Origin: an uncultured Odoribacter sp.
Lineage (GTDB): Bacteria; Bacteroidota; Bacteroidia; Bacteroidales; Marinifilaceae
Assembly: GCA_900541415.1 (NCBI GenBank)
Contig: UQJP01000022.1
Coordinates: forward strand, 9,974 to 73,973
Direction of reading: 5' to 3'
Length of the DNA: 64,000 nucleotides
The notes below the pieces were generated by a model that searched no databases, had not been told where the DNA came from, and worked only from the letters and a program-made list of their open reading frames with translations. Positions 36,297 through 45,316 of the stretch are shown one piece after another; position 1 is the stretch's first letter; every line of letters begins with the position of its first letter. Position numbers and translations under genes: made by a program.

Positions 36297-37475
36297 ATGA
36301 AAAGAATATATATCCTTTTTTGGCTTTCCCTGTCCGCCTTCGGGGTACAGGCTCAACCGGGAATAAACCGGGTGCTGGAAAGCATTGAAGCGAACAACAA
36401 AACCCTGCTGGCAGGCAAGCAAATGACAGAAGCACAAAAGCTGGAAGCCAACACCGGAAAATACCTTGCCAACCCCACCGTTGAGCTGAATCAGCTATGG
36501 GCCGACCGGAGCGCGGGAGGCAACAGCAACGAACTGGCCGTCGTGCAGGCATTCGATTTCCCCACGGTATACAGTAATAAAAATAAGCTGGCAAAGCTCA
36601 AATCGGCCACTTATGACCACCAATACGCAGCCAGCCGCCAGCAAATCCTGTTATCGGCCAAACAGATATGCCTGGAAATCGTTTACCTGCGAAAACAAAA
36701 AAACATATTGGATTCCCGGCTGAAAAATGCCGAACGCCTGGCTGCACTCTACCACCAACGTTTGGAAAGCGGGGATGCCAACCAAATGGAGCTGAACAAG
36801 ATTCAACTGGAAAAAATCAACGCACAGAATGCCAGCCGACTGAACGAAGCAGCCCTCCGGGCACAGTTGGAAAAACTCCGTAACCTGAACGGGGGGATTA
36901 CCATTGATTTCACAGACGACAACTACGAGATCATTCCCACATTGCCGGAATATTCCCGGCTGGAAAACGAATACCTCGCCGCCGATCCTTCCCTGAAAAG
37001 CCTGGCGGGAGAAACCGAAACCGCAAACCGGGAAGTGAAACTCAGCCGGGCGCAAAGCCTGCCGAAATTCGACCTCGGTTATCGCCGGAACGGGGGAAGC
37101 GAAGAAAAAATGAATGGTTTCCGCATCGGGATGTCGATCCCCCTTTGGGAAAATAAAAACACGGTGAAAACAGCCAAAGCGCAGGCAGAATATGCCGCCG
37201 CCAACATGGACGACAATACACAAGCGTTAAAATCGACCTTGCGGGAACTCTACACGCAAGCTCAAGCCCTGCAAAACTCCTCGGCGGAGTATGCACAGGC
37301 CCTTGCTTCGCAGAGGAACGAAGAATTGCTGAATAAAGCCCTCGAAGCAGGACAGATTTCAATGATCGACTACTTTGTTGAAATCACCCTCCTGTATGAT
37401 AGCATACAAAACTATCTGGATGTTGAAAAGGAATACCATACTCTTGTCGCCCAGCTTTTACAATACACACTCTAA
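36297..37475 (+). CDS. TolC-family outer-membrane protein of the metal pump (CzcC/CusC-like)
   Basis: 392 residues with a signal peptide (MKRIYILFWLSLSAFGVQA, cut before Q) and the repeated long helices of the OEP family. Last gene of the four-gene metal efflux operon, 91 bp after the pump gene, and followed by a strong terminator. Confidence 0.9.
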   Translation: MKRIYILFWLSLSAFGVQAQPGINRVLESIEANNKTLLAGKQMTEAQKLEANTGKYLANPTVELNQLWADRSAGGNSNELAVVQAFDFPTVYSNKNKLAKLKSATYDHQYAASRQQILLSAKQICLEIVYLRKQKNILDSRLKNAERLAALYHQRLESGDANQMELNKIQLEKINAQNASRLNEAALRAQLEKLRNLNGGITIDFTDDNYEIIPTLPEYSRLENEYLAADPSLKSLAGETETANREVKLSRAQSLPKFDLGYRRNGGSEEKMNGFRIGMSIPLWENKNTVKTAKAQAEYAAANMDDNTQALKSTLRELYTQAQALQNSSAEYAQALASQRNEELLNKALEAGQISMIDYFVEITLLYDSIQNYLDVEKEYHTLVAQLLQYTL

Positions 37476-37512
37476 ATCACACACTTGAACAAATAAAGTT
37501 GTGGCATAAAAA

Positions 37513-37548
37513 TACCCCCTAAAGTCAGATTTTAAACTTTAGGGGGTA
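37513..37548. terminator. Bidirectional terminator
   Basis: A 13-bp perfect stem TACCCCCTAAAGT / ACTTTAGGGGGTA (37513-37525, 37536-37548) with a 10-nt loop between convergent genes. TTTT follows on the plus strand and five T on the minus strand (AAAAA before the stem), so it can serve both. Confidence 0.88.
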
Positions 37549-37567
37549 AGTTTTACCATCGTAACGG

Positions 37568-37846
37568 TTATTTTTTCACTTCCACGGGCAACGGGCGGCA
37601 CATAAAATCAACATCCTTGATCTCCACCGGGAGCCCCCGCGAGGAATTCTGTATTTTCACAGGCACTTCCACGCTATACCCCACTCCCACCAGACGTACT
37701 TCGACCACCTCTTTCTGCTGTGGCATAGCCGGAGCAGCAGGAACAGCCCGGGCCTCCGGAACAAAACTGAAATTCTTAAAAACGATAACGACCAGACACA
37801 CGGCAATAACGGTCAGCACGATCTTTGTATAAACATCTGTTTTCAT
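37568..37846 (-). CDS. Small membrane-anchored hypothetical protein
   Basis: 92 residues with one N-terminal membrane segment (about 8-26), a Pro/Ala-rich linker (PEARAVPAAPAMPQ) and a beta-rich C-terminal end with repeated PVEVK/PVEIK wording. Probably anchored in the inner membrane facing the periplasm. Single gene, no family I can name. Confidence 0.65.
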   Translation of the reverse strand: MKTDVYTKIVLTVIAVCLVVIVFKNFSFVPEARAVPAAPAMPQQKEVVEVRLVGVGYSVEVPVKIQNSSRGLPVEIKDVDFMCRPLPVEVKK

Positions 37847-37958
37847 AAAAGTAATATTAAAGATTCATTCCAATATATCTAAAAAAACTGTTCCGGCAAA
37901 GATCGGCCAGCCTAACCCGGTCCGGAAAACAAACCACCCGCTTCGGAAAAATCCGGTT

Positions 37959-38588
37959 TCACAAAACCAGCAACTCCTTCATATCCCGGATAACGGAAGC
38001 TTTCTCCTGTAAACGCCACTCGCTGTTATGTCCTCCGGCAAACAACCTGCAATCGAAACCCAAAGCGGCCGCCACCTCAGCATCGTGCAAAGTGTCACCC
38101 ACCATAAGCGTTTCCCCGGCAAGGATTCCGCAATCCGCTAACATCCGCTGTCCCCGGGGAACTTTCCCCCCCGCATAAATATCGTCCGCCCCACACACTT
38201 TCTCAAAATAACTGCCGATACCGAACTCCGCCACCATTTTCCGCAACGTTTCCTCTTGCAGGGCAGAAAGAATATATTGCTTTATGCCCCGTTGCTGCAA
38301 ACTCGCCAGCACTTCCTTCACCCCACGGTTCAACTCGACACCTCCTGCCAGCAAATCGTAGGTATCCACAAAATCCTGCGACACCTCCTGCCAGTTGTCC
38401 CGGCTGAAATCAAAACCCAATTCCTCATAAAACTCCCTCACCGGGAAACCGAACCAGTCTTTATACTCCTGCAAGGTGATCGTTCCCAACCCCCGTTTTT
38501 CCAACATTCTCCTCAAAGCCCCGTGCCCCACCGTCACATCGTTCAACAATGTTCCATTCCAATCCCAAACAATATTTTTATACCGCAT
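37959..38588 (-). CDS. HAD-superfamily hydrolase (phosphoglycolate phosphatase-like)
   Basis: 209 residues with the HAD order: motif I VWDWNGTLLND (8-18), motif II in ILSALQEE, motif III Lys near GGKVPRGQ and motif IV MVGDTLHDAEVA. In motif I the second Asp of the usual DxDGT, the general acid in phosphatases, is Asn (DWNGT); this DWNGT subgroup is known in HAD proteins, but the change may alter activity. Cytosolic; substrate unknown. Confidence 0.88.
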   Translation of the reverse strand: MRYKNIVWDWNGTLLNDVTVGHGALRRMLEKRGLGTITLQEYKDWFGFPVREFYEELGFDFSRDNWQEVSQDFVDTYDLLAGGVELNRGVKEVLASLQQRGIKQYILSALQEETLRKMVAEFGIGSYFEKVCGADDIYAGGKVPRGQRMLADCGILAGETLMVGDTLHDAEVAAALGFDCRLFAGGHNSEWRLQEKASVIRDMKELLVL

Positions 38589-38633
38589 CCCTTCTCCTTT
38601 CTCTATATTTTTATAATTAACAATCCGTATCCT

Positions 38634-39113
38634 TCAACGATAAAACGCCTCCACTCCGGGCCAGTCCAATTTCCGCTTAGCCAATTCTTCAGGATAAACC
38701 ATATATACCACATCCGCTTCAGTAGCCAGCTCGTTCTTTTCATTAAACAATTCCACCCTGGCCGTCACCAGCCGCTTACGCACCTCGGTGACCTTCGCCC
38801 TCAGCCAAATCTCTCCGCTGTCAGTGCGCACCGGTTTACGGTATTTCACCTGCATATCGGTAGTGACCCCTGCCGTCTTCTCATGGGAAAAAATAGCCCA
38901 ACTGGCGATCTCATCGATCAATGTAGCCTGTATACCTCCATGCAACACATGAAAAAATCCCTGATAATTTTCCGAAGGCATCCAGTGGCAGGTGACATAT
39001 TCCCCCTCATCCACAAATTTACATTTCAGTCCGTAAGGATTCGTCGGCGAACAACCGAAACAATTATATCCTTCCAAATCGGCATAAGCATTGTACATTT
39101 CGCGTTTTTCCAT
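38634..39113 (-). CDS. Hot-dog fold thioesterase, PaaI type
   Basis: 159 residues with the PaaI-like hot-dog motif HGGIQATLIDE (about 77-87), including the catalytic Asp/Glu of the long helix, preceded by CFGCSPTNPYGLK near 18. It probably hydrolyses an acyl-CoA; substrate unknown. It sits 45 bp upstream of the HAD gene on the same strand and may share its transcript. Confidence 0.88.
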   Translation of the reverse strand: MEKREMYNAYADLEGYNCFGCSPTNPYGLKCKFVDEGEYVTCHWMPSENYQGFFHVLHGGIQATLIDEIASWAIFSHEKTAGVTTDMQVKYRKPVRTDSGEIWLRAKVTEVRKRLVTARVELFNEKNELATEADVVYMVYPEELAKRKLDWPGVEAFYR

Positions 39114-39153
39114 ATCTACCGTCTTTTATTCCGGTAAAAATAACGCATTTTTC

Positions 39154-39525
39154 TTAGCTTTCAGAATCCTTCCGGTATTTTTCATACTCCTCCGCCAACC
39201 GTTCGAAAGAAATCCCCAGCAATTTCATGCGCCGGAATATTTCCGGTAGTTCCGTTCCGATAAACTCTGCGCAACGCGCCCCGGTGATCTGGGCAGGAGC
39301 CTCCTCCCCCACAAAATACCCTACTCCCCGCTTATTATAAATGACCTGTCTGTCCTGCAAACAGTCATAAGCCCGCATCACCGTATTCGGGTTTACCTCC
39401 AATTGCATCCCCAGTTCCCTGACCGAAGGTACGCGTTCTCCCGCTTTCCACTTTCCTGTTATGATATTATCACAAACCAAGTCCACAATTTGCAGGTAGA
39501 TCGCTTGTGTTTCTTTAAAATCCAT
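39154..39525 (-). CDS. GntR-family regulator, YtrA type
   Basis: 123 residues from the ATG at 39525 (an in-frame ATG at 39540 also exists). N-terminal winged helix (AIYLQIVDLV, SVRELGMQLEVNPNTVMRAY, about 6-65) and the short helical C-terminus of the YtrA subgroup, without an effector domain. Such regulators are encoded with the ABC transporter they repress. It overlaps the end of the 39515-39949 gene by 11 bp and follows the ABC genes, so it is last in the operon. Confidence 0.92.
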   Translation of the reverse strand: MDFKETQAIYLQIVDLVCDNIITGKWKAGERVPSVRELGMQLEVNPNTVMRAYDCLQDRQVIYNKRGVGYFVGEEAPAQITGARCAEFIGTELPEIFRRMKLLGISFERLAEEYEKYRKDSES

Positions 39526-39949
39526 CTTGTTCCGAATCATTAATTACAGACAATCCTATCAACTGCGTTTCAGGGGCATTCAAGGTATCTACCTTCACTC
39601 CCTCACCTACATATAAAGTAAAAGAATCTCCGCTATAATTCAATTCTCCCAGCCGGAGTGTATCCCCGGACACTTTCAGCCCGTCAACATCTTTTGCTTT
39701 CATTCTGCCTTTAAATTCAATCCTGCCTGCAAAATCGATCTCCCGGGTAGAATCCCGGATCACCCGGTATTTCACCCCCGTATCTTGAATCAAGACATGG
39801 GTAACAGGTTTCAAATACATTTCAGTGACATAATCAATCCCTTTTTTATTCTGGTTCACATACACCCGATTATAAGCCCACATCCCGGTAACAAGTACCA
39901 ATACAGGCAAACAATATAATCCTAACAACAGAAAATCATATTTTTTCAT
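39515..39949 (-). CDS. Membrane-anchored hypothetical protein of the ABC operon
   Basis: 144 residues: one N-terminal membrane segment (about 7-26), then a periplasmic beta-rich domain with repeated short strands (for example VSGDTLRLGEL and SGDSFTLYVGEG) like a small beta-helix or DUF2807-type adhesin. It lies between the permease and the GntR gene in a tight operon. Function unknown; it may work with the transporter. Confidence 0.7.
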   Translation of the reverse strand: MKKYDFLLLGLYCLPVLVLVTGMWAYNRVYVNQNKKGIDYVTEMYLKPVTHVLIQDTGVKYRVIRDSTREIDFAGRIEFKGRMKAKDVDGLKVSGDTLRLGELNYSGDSFTLYVGEGVKVDTLNAPETQLIGLSVINDSEQDGF

Positions 39950-39967
39950 AATGGTTATGTTTTAAAT

Positions 39968-40900
39968 TTAAACTTGCTTATTCTTTAATTTCAGCCAAAT
40001 CACCGTGAAATAGGTCACCGGAAAAATATACAGCGCCATCAGCCACCAGGGCGAAATCCACGGATCAGGATTCGAAGGAACAAACCATAAATCTTGAATC
40101 ACAAATAAGCTCGGGCGACTGCGATAAATCAGGTCTGCCCATTTAACAGCCAGCCAACCCAAGATCCCCCACACCGTGATGTGCGTCAATAGGGTTAATA
40201 ACACCGTACGCCTTCGAAAAGTGATCGAGCCCCACATAAAAAACGACACAGTAAACAACCAAGAAATAACCAGCAAATTCCAGTACAAAGCCTTTGATAT
40301 GTAATATTTCTTCATTCCGACAGTTCCGTCGGAATCGGTGACCGTGGCAGAAAACAATGCATTATCCTCACCAAATTCAAACACATTACCTATTTCCGGT
40401 CTTACCGTTTCCAGACCGGGCAAGGCTTTTGGAATTTTCATACCGAACCAGCTTTCGGTCAGCACAATCTTTTCCATTCCTACATACTTATAAGTACGGG
40501 CAAGCGATGCCGTGGAATAAAACACAAGAAGATTCAGTAACAGGATAACAACCGTAGAATGAAGAAACACCAGCAAATATTTTTCAAAAACGGAAGCAGG
40601 CAACAATAGAGCATTCACAGCCTTGTGCTTCGACATAACCTCCCGGAACGAATAAACAGCGACAAACAACGAACTACCCCATAACACGCCCCAAAACACG
40701 CGGGTATAAAAATCCCGCATTCTTTGGGAAACATCCTCGTACAAAGAAAAATATTCGATCCGGAAAGGATTGAATTTACAAACACAAAAAAAAGTGAATA
40801 ACGCCAACACGACAATAAATAACAGGTTGGTCTTCATGTTTTCGCGGTAGAACTTCACCGTTAAAGCCCCAAACCTTCGTATATTAAATATCTCATTCAT
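39968..40900 (-). CDS. ABC transporter permease-like membrane protein
   Basis: About 310 residues with some six hydrophobic segments and a periplasmic loop of about 70 residues in the middle, as in ABC-2-like exporters. The frame is open to a TTG at 40930; the ATG at 40900 (MNEIFNIRRFG) or at 40906 is more likely. It begins about 20 bp after the ATPase gene, which would energise it. Confidence 0.8.
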   Translation of the reverse strand: MNEIFNIRRFGALTVKFYRENMKTNLLFIVVLALFTFFCVCKFNPFRIEYFSLYEDVSQRMRDFYTRVFWGVLWGSSLFVAVYSFREVMSKHKAVNALLLPASVFEKYLLVFLHSTVVILLLNLLVFYSTASLARTYKYVGMEKIVLTESWFGMKIPKALPGLETVRPEIGNVFEFGEDNALFSATVTDSDGTVGMKKYYISKALYWNLLVISWLFTVSFFMWGSITFRRRTVLLTLLTHITVWGILGWLAVKWADLIYRSRPSLFVIQDLWFVPSNPDPWISPWWLMALYIFPVTYFTVIWLKLKNKQV

Positions 40901-40922
40901 AATCATTCTTTTTAAATTTCTT

Positions 40923-41747
40923 TCAATCAAACATTTGCTTCACCTTTTGAGGATTTTCCAATACGGCATTAAAAAATAATTCCATATCCAATTTACTTTC
41001 TTCCCCATGCTCATTCGGCACCACTCCCCAGCGCCCTTTGAGCGAATCCTCTGCAAACAAAGCAAACTCCTGTTCTCCCAAAGACTTGAACGTCAGTTTT
41101 TCGGTGATCCGATCCGTAGTGGTATTCACCAAAATCCGGCTCTCGTCAATCACCACGATCGAATCGATCAAATTTTCCAAATCGCGCACCTGATGGGTGG
41201 AAATAATGACACAACGGTCATCGGTCGTTACGGAAGAAATCAACCGCCTGAAATGGCTTTTGGAAGGAATATCCAATCCGTTCGTTGGTTCGTCCATAAT
41301 CAACAGGCGGGTATTGCAGGCAAGTCCCAGGCAAATCAAAGCCTTCTTCCGTTGTCCGTATGACATCCGGTTTAATTTCTCATTTTCCGAAACCTCGAAT
41401 TCCTCCAAATACGCCTTTAATTGTCCGGCATCGAAACGGGGATAGAACGGAGCGATCAACCTGCCGTAATCAGGCATCTTCATTTCAGGCAAATAAATCT
41501 CTTCCGGAATAAAAAACAAATCCGATAAAAAAGAAGGTTTCCGCTGACGGGGAATATACCCCATAACGGCCAGATTTCCTTTTTCAGGAAACAACAAACC
41601 GCACAACAATTTTAAAAGCGTACTCTTTCCGGCCCCATTCTTACCCAACAACCCGTACACATGCCCTTGAGCCAGCGTAAGGTTTAAACCGGAAAAAATT
41701 TTCCTATTCCTCCGGTAACTGAATTCTAAATGTTCTGCATGAATCAT
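40923..41747 (-). CDS. ABC transporter ATP-binding protein
   Basis: 274 residues with Walker A GKNGAGKST (35-43), signature MSYGQRKK (128-135) and Walker B LLIMDEPTNGLD (148-159). The form with a GntR/YtrA regulator in the same operon is typical of exporters induced by cell-envelope stress or antibiotics; that role is inference. First gene of the ATPase-permease-anchor-regulator operon, preceded by an A/T-rich leader. Confidence 0.95.
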   Translation of the reverse strand: MIHAEHLEFSYRRNRKIFSGLNLTLAQGHVYGLLGKNGAGKSTLLKLLCGLLFPEKGNLAVMGYIPRQRKPSFLSDLFFIPEEIYLPEMKMPDYGRLIAPFYPRFDAGQLKAYLEEFEVSENEKLNRMSYGQRKKALICLGLACNTRLLIMDEPTNGLDIPSKSHFRRLISSVTTDDRCVIISTHQVRDLENLIDSIVVIDESRILVNTTTDRITEKLTFKSLGEQEFALFAEDSLKGRWGVVPNEHGEESKLDMELFFNAVLENPQKVKQMFD

Positions 41748-41820
41748 ATTTTTATATTTACAGGGTTAGTGTATTACAATACTAATACACTACAAATATA
41801 AAGCAGAAAATGATAAAAAC

Positions 41821-41853
41821 AAAAAAAGGTGTCAAAAAATGACACCTTTTTTT
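41821..41853 (-). terminator. Intrinsic terminator after the HIT gene
   Basis: GGTGTCA / TGACACC core stem extended by seven A-T pairs (41821-41834, 41840-41853), 5-nt A loop. On the minus strand seven T follow the core. It lies 18 bp after the HIT stop. Confidence 0.88.
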
Positions 41854-41871
41854 AAATCTTCAAAAATTCAA

Positions 41872-42264
41872 TTACAGATTCGACGCGATCGACTCGGCAA
41901 GGAACTGCATATCTTCATTGGAAAAATGTTTCTTAGCATTACAGAAATTCAAATCGTCACCACTGTTCAAAGGCACTAAATGCACATGCGCATGAGGCAC
42001 ATCCAATCCCAATACAGCCACCCCCACCCGCTGACAGGGCACCGTTTTTTCAATCGCTTTAGCGACTTTCTTCGCAAACACCATCAATCCGGACAATTCT
42101 TCATCCGTCAAATCAAAAATATAATCGGTTTCTTTCTTCGGGATAACCAACGTATGCCCTTTTTGCAACGGATTTATATCCAAAAAAGCATAATACTTAT
42201 CGTTTTCAGCCACCTTATAGGAAGGAATTTCCCCGTTTACGATTTTTGTAAAAATTGACGCCAT
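41872..42264 (-). CDS. HIT-family nucleotide-binding protein
   Basis: 130 residues with the histidine triad HAHVHL (His91, 93, 95) and the nearby KGHTLVIPKKE strand; Hint-type nucleoside phosphoramidase or nucleotidyl hydrolase. Cytosolic. It lies 11 bp after greA and ends at a strong terminator, so both form one operon. Confidence 0.95.
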   Translation of the reverse strand: MASIFTKIVNGEIPSYKVAENDKYYAFLDINPLQKGHTLVIPKKETDYIFDLTDEELSGLMVFAKKVAKAIEKTVPCQRVGVAVLGLDVPHAHVHLVPLNSGDDLNFCNAKKHFSNEDMQFLAESIASNL

Positions 42265-42275
42265 AACAATCCAGA

Positions 42276-42752
42276 TTACAGACTAATATCCAAAATTTCA
42301 AACTCCATTTCTCCGGCAGGCACCTGCACGGTCACCTTATCGCCCACCTTCTTTCCGACCAATGCCTGTGCAATAGGCGTATGGATCGACAACTTGCCCT
42401 CTTTAAAATTAGCCTCCGTTTCCGACACCAGCGTATAGACCATCGTCATCCCGGTCTTCATATTTTTAATCGTCACTTTATTCAGCATCTGCACTTTCGA
42501 CGTACCGATCTGCGATTCATCAATAACACGACAATTCGCAATAAGATCCTGCAACTGGGCTATTTTGGCCTCCAGCAGGCCTTGAGCATCCTTTGCAGCA
42601 TCGTATTCAGCATTTTCCGAAATATCTCCCTTCTCGATAGCTTCTCCAATTGCTTTGGAAATTTTAGGGCGTTCCACTGTTTGTAGCTTGTCAAGTTCAT
42701 CCTGAAGTTTCTTCAGTCCTTCTTTGGTTACATAAGACACCTTTTTGCTCAT
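42276..42752 (-). CDS. greA: Transcription elongation factor GreA
   Basis: Rescues backtracked RNA polymerase by stimulating RNA cleavage. From ATG 42752 the product has 158 residues, the usual length; the frame is open to 42800, but MSKKVSYVTKEGLKKLQDEL is the family start. The N-terminal coiled coil carries the acidic tip (DISENAEYDAAKD) and the C-terminal FKBP-like domain follows (SIHTPIAQALVGKKVGD). Confidence 0.97.
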   Translation of the reverse strand: MSKKVSYVTKEGLKKLQDELDKLQTVERPKISKAIGEAIEKGDISENAEYDAAKDAQGLLEAKIAQLQDLIANCRVIDESQIGTSKVQMLNKVTIKNMKTGMTMVYTLVSETEANFKEGKLSIHTPIAQALVGKKVGDKVTVQVPAGEMEFEILDISL

Positions 42753-42987
42753 AATCCTATATTTTATGATTTTCTTAATATACAAAAAAATAAATGACAC
42801 TTATCCTCCAATAAGTGCCTTTATCTAAATAAGAATTCCGAATTCGTCGAAATCCTCACCTCCGATGACAAAGGTAAAACCTTTTTTGAGAATAAAAAAG
42901 TTTTCTCAGAAATTTATACAAACGTTTTCAGGAATCTCACCCTTCAGCTTTCATTGCTAACGGATTATAGATTTAAAATGTTACATG

Positions 42988-43722
42988 CTACGGTAAGTAC
43001 TCGGTCTGGATGTTCTTCATCGCGGCAAACAGGTTCCCCCGGACATGAGGCGATAAGGCTTCCATTTGCCGGACAATTTCGCTCACGGCATTCCGGTTCG
43101 TTGCCCGTTCGTAAGGACAATTTTTCTTCTGCTTGCGGAACTCCCGGTAAGCGGCATATTGTAAAGTTTCGTCATTGGTCAGATAGATCAAAGGACGTAT
43201 CAAAGTAAACGTATGGTCGAACATATCCAGTTTGGGCGGCATACTGGCGATCGTCCCGTTAAACATCATGCTCATCAGCAAACTCTCCACAGCATCGTCC
43301 CGGTGATGTCCCAGCGCCAGCTTATTGCATCCATATTCCTTAGCAATCTCGAATAAAGCTTTTCTCCGATTCCACGAACACACGAAACAAGCCGGCTTTT
43401 TGGAATCGGGGGCCACCTCCGCATTTACTGTCCGGTGAACAAACTCCACCTCCAGACGTTCGCAAAATTGCCGTACATAATCGGCATCCACCTCATAGGC
43501 TACATTTTCCACCGCAATATGCGCCGCCACCACCTGATAGTGTTGCTTGGGGTCTCTGGCCCGTAAAGCCAGCACCTCCAGTAAAGTCAATGAATCTTTT
43601 CCCCCGGACACCCCCACCAGTATTTTATCCCCATCGACAACCAACTGGTAATCGAAAATAGCTTTCCCGACTTTGCGGAACAATTCCCGCATAAATACTT
43701 TCTCTCTTTTTTTATCCTCCAT
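42988..43722 (-). CDS. TtcA-type tRNA 2-thiocytidine synthetase
   Basis: ATP-pyrophosphatase of the TtcA/TilS group. 244 residues with the PP-loop SGGKDS (39-44) and Cys112, Cys115 (CFVC) and Cys202, the three ligands expected for the 4Fe-4S cluster of TtcA-type sulfur transferases. The lack of the TilS C-terminal domain and the Cys set favour s2C32 formation in tRNA. A short or GTP-type homologue of another thiolation enzyme cannot be excluded. Confidence 0.9.
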   Translation of the reverse strand: MEDKKREKVFMRELFRKVGKAIFDYQLVVDGDKILVGVSGGKDSLTLLEVLALRARDPKQHYQVVAAHIAVENVAYEVDADYVRQFCERLEVEFVHRTVNAEVAPDSKKPACFVCSWNRRKALFEIAKEYGCNKLALGHHRDDAVESLLMSMMFNGTIASMPPKLDMFDHTFTLIRPLIYLTNDETLQYAAYREFRKQKKNCPYERATNRNAVSEIVRQMEALSPHVRGNLFAAMKNIQTEYLP

Positions 43723-43856
43723 AATATCCGGCTATTAAATGCCCACGTCTAATGATTTTCGCCTGCAAAAATAGGAGAAAAATAATCATGTCACAGCTTT
43801 TCCCGGAAATTCAACCTTAAAAGCCACCTCCCCCCATCCGAAAAGATTTCCAACCG

Positions 43857-45026
43857 CTATGCCTTCAAAAACCACTTATTCCGGTACATCACCCACAGAA
43901 TACCGTACAGGATGGCCATATTGGCACAAATCACCAACAAATGATAAAAGGGAGTCCCTATATATTGTTCCAAACCGAATAACAAAGAACGGCTCACACA
44001 ACTGAAATTCATCACCCCGACTTCGACGCTAAGCAAATAAGCGACGATCGAATTCATCCCGATGATCTTTAACCAGCCTGTTCCTTTGCGCCAGCCCCGG
44101 TAGTCGATCAGATAATAAAACAAAGCCATTAGCAAAAAACAATAGCCACTGCTCACCAGCACCATAGAACTTGTCCATATCCGTTTGATCACAGGCATCT
44201 GTAAATGCCACAACCAACCCACCACCACCATTCCTAAACCGATGAATAACAAACGTTTCATTTTTCCGGTCTCTCCGATCTTGCTCTTCAGAATTTGTCC
44301 GGCAAACACTCCGGTCATCACGGTTACCCCAAAATTCAGGCTACTCAAAATCCACGTATAGGTATACCAGGCAGGAAACACAACCGTCCCATCCACGCTC
44401 AACGTAGCGCCGTCACGCCAACGCCCCAGCACAACCCGGTCGATCCACTCCGCCAGATTACCGGAAGCCGTAAAATTCCCTCCCCCATAACCATCCGCTT
44501 CCACAAACATCATCACTCCCCAATACACCAGCAGCAAAGCGGTCGAAACGATGATCTGCCATTTAAGTTTCAGATGCAAAAATAAGATTGCGGAAATCAG
44601 GTATCCCGTAGCAATCGCTTGCAGGGTGTTACTGAACAACTTCCAGTTCGCCACGTGCAACGACAACAAATTTCCCTGGCATACCATACCTAAAATCCAC
44701 AACACCACCACCCGCTTCAATATCCGAACATAAATTTTCCCATATCCTTCACCCGACCGCAGATATTTCGAAAAAGCAAACGGAATCGACACCCCCGCCA
44801 TAAACATAAACAAAGGCATAATCAAATCCCAAAAAGCAAAACCCGCCCATGCCACATGGTTGAACTGTCGCATCACCGGAGCCAGCCAACCATACTCTCC
44901 CGTACGGCTGAAAGCATGCAGGAAGGGACACAACATGGTTAAACAAAACAAATCAAAACCCCTCAGCACATCTAAAGATTCCAAACGTTTAGACACGGCG
45001 GTTGTTCCCGATTCAGACATAAGCAT
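43857..45026 (-). CDS. Second NagX/HGSNAT-like membrane acyltransferase
   Basis: 389 residues, about 10 membrane helices. Shows the same start motif as the 17338-18513 protein (RLESLDVLRGFDLFCLTMLC; LIMPLFMFMAGVSIPF) but is clearly diverged. Single gene here, without a neighbouring glycan enzyme. Likely cross-membrane acetylation or other acyl transfer to a periplasmic sugar; substrate unknown. Starts at ATG 45026 or 45020. Confidence 0.85.
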   Translation of the reverse strand: MLMSESGTTAVSKRLESLDVLRGFDLFCLTMLCPFLHAFSRTGEYGWLAPVMRQFNHVAWAGFAFWDLIMPLFMFMAGVSIPFAFSKYLRSGEGYGKIYVRILKRVVVLWILGMVCQGNLLSLHVANWKLFSNTLQAIATGYLISAILFLHLKLKWQIIVSTALLLVYWGVMMFVEADGYGGGNFTASGNLAEWIDRVVLGRWRDGATLSVDGTVVFPAWYTYTWILSSLNFGVTVMTGVFAGQILKSKIGETGKMKRLLFIGLGMVVVGWLWHLQMPVIKRIWTSSMVLVSSGYCFLLMALFYYLIDYRGWRKGTGWLKIIGMNSIVAYLLSVEVGVMNFSCVSRSLLFGLEQYIGTPFYHLLVICANMAILYGILWVMYRNKWFLKA

Positions 45027-45198
45027 ATCATTTAAAAGTTAATAATCCCGTACACAGATTTTGTAAATTCTTTACAATCGATCACAAAAATAATAAATTA
45101 TATGAATATACCCGCCTTTTCCCCAATGACCAACCGGATATTCCCATAAAAATATCTACCCGCTTCCTAAAGTTGCGATCTTACTGATTATCAACCCC

Positions 45199-45273
45199 TG
45201 TAACCGAAATGTAATGTGTAACCGAAATGTCACAAACACTTAACACGCCTAAAACATTTACCCCATAGTTTTG
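45199..45273 (+). promoter_or_regulatory. Candidate Pho box and promoter of the porin gene
   Basis: Half-sites TGTAACC (45199), TGTAATG (45210), TGTAACC (45217), TGTCACA (45228) and CTTAACA (45239) show 11-bp steps within each group (199-210; 217-228-239). The -7 box TAGTTTTG, an exact TAnnTTTG, begins at 45266, 27 nt after the start of the last half-site. No TTTG is present at the -33 position, fitting activator dependence. PhoB proteins bind direct repeats with 11-bp period. Confidence 0.7.
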
Positions 45274-45316
45274 CCTTCCGAAATTCAATAATAAAATATA
45301 AAATAAACTGTGCTAA

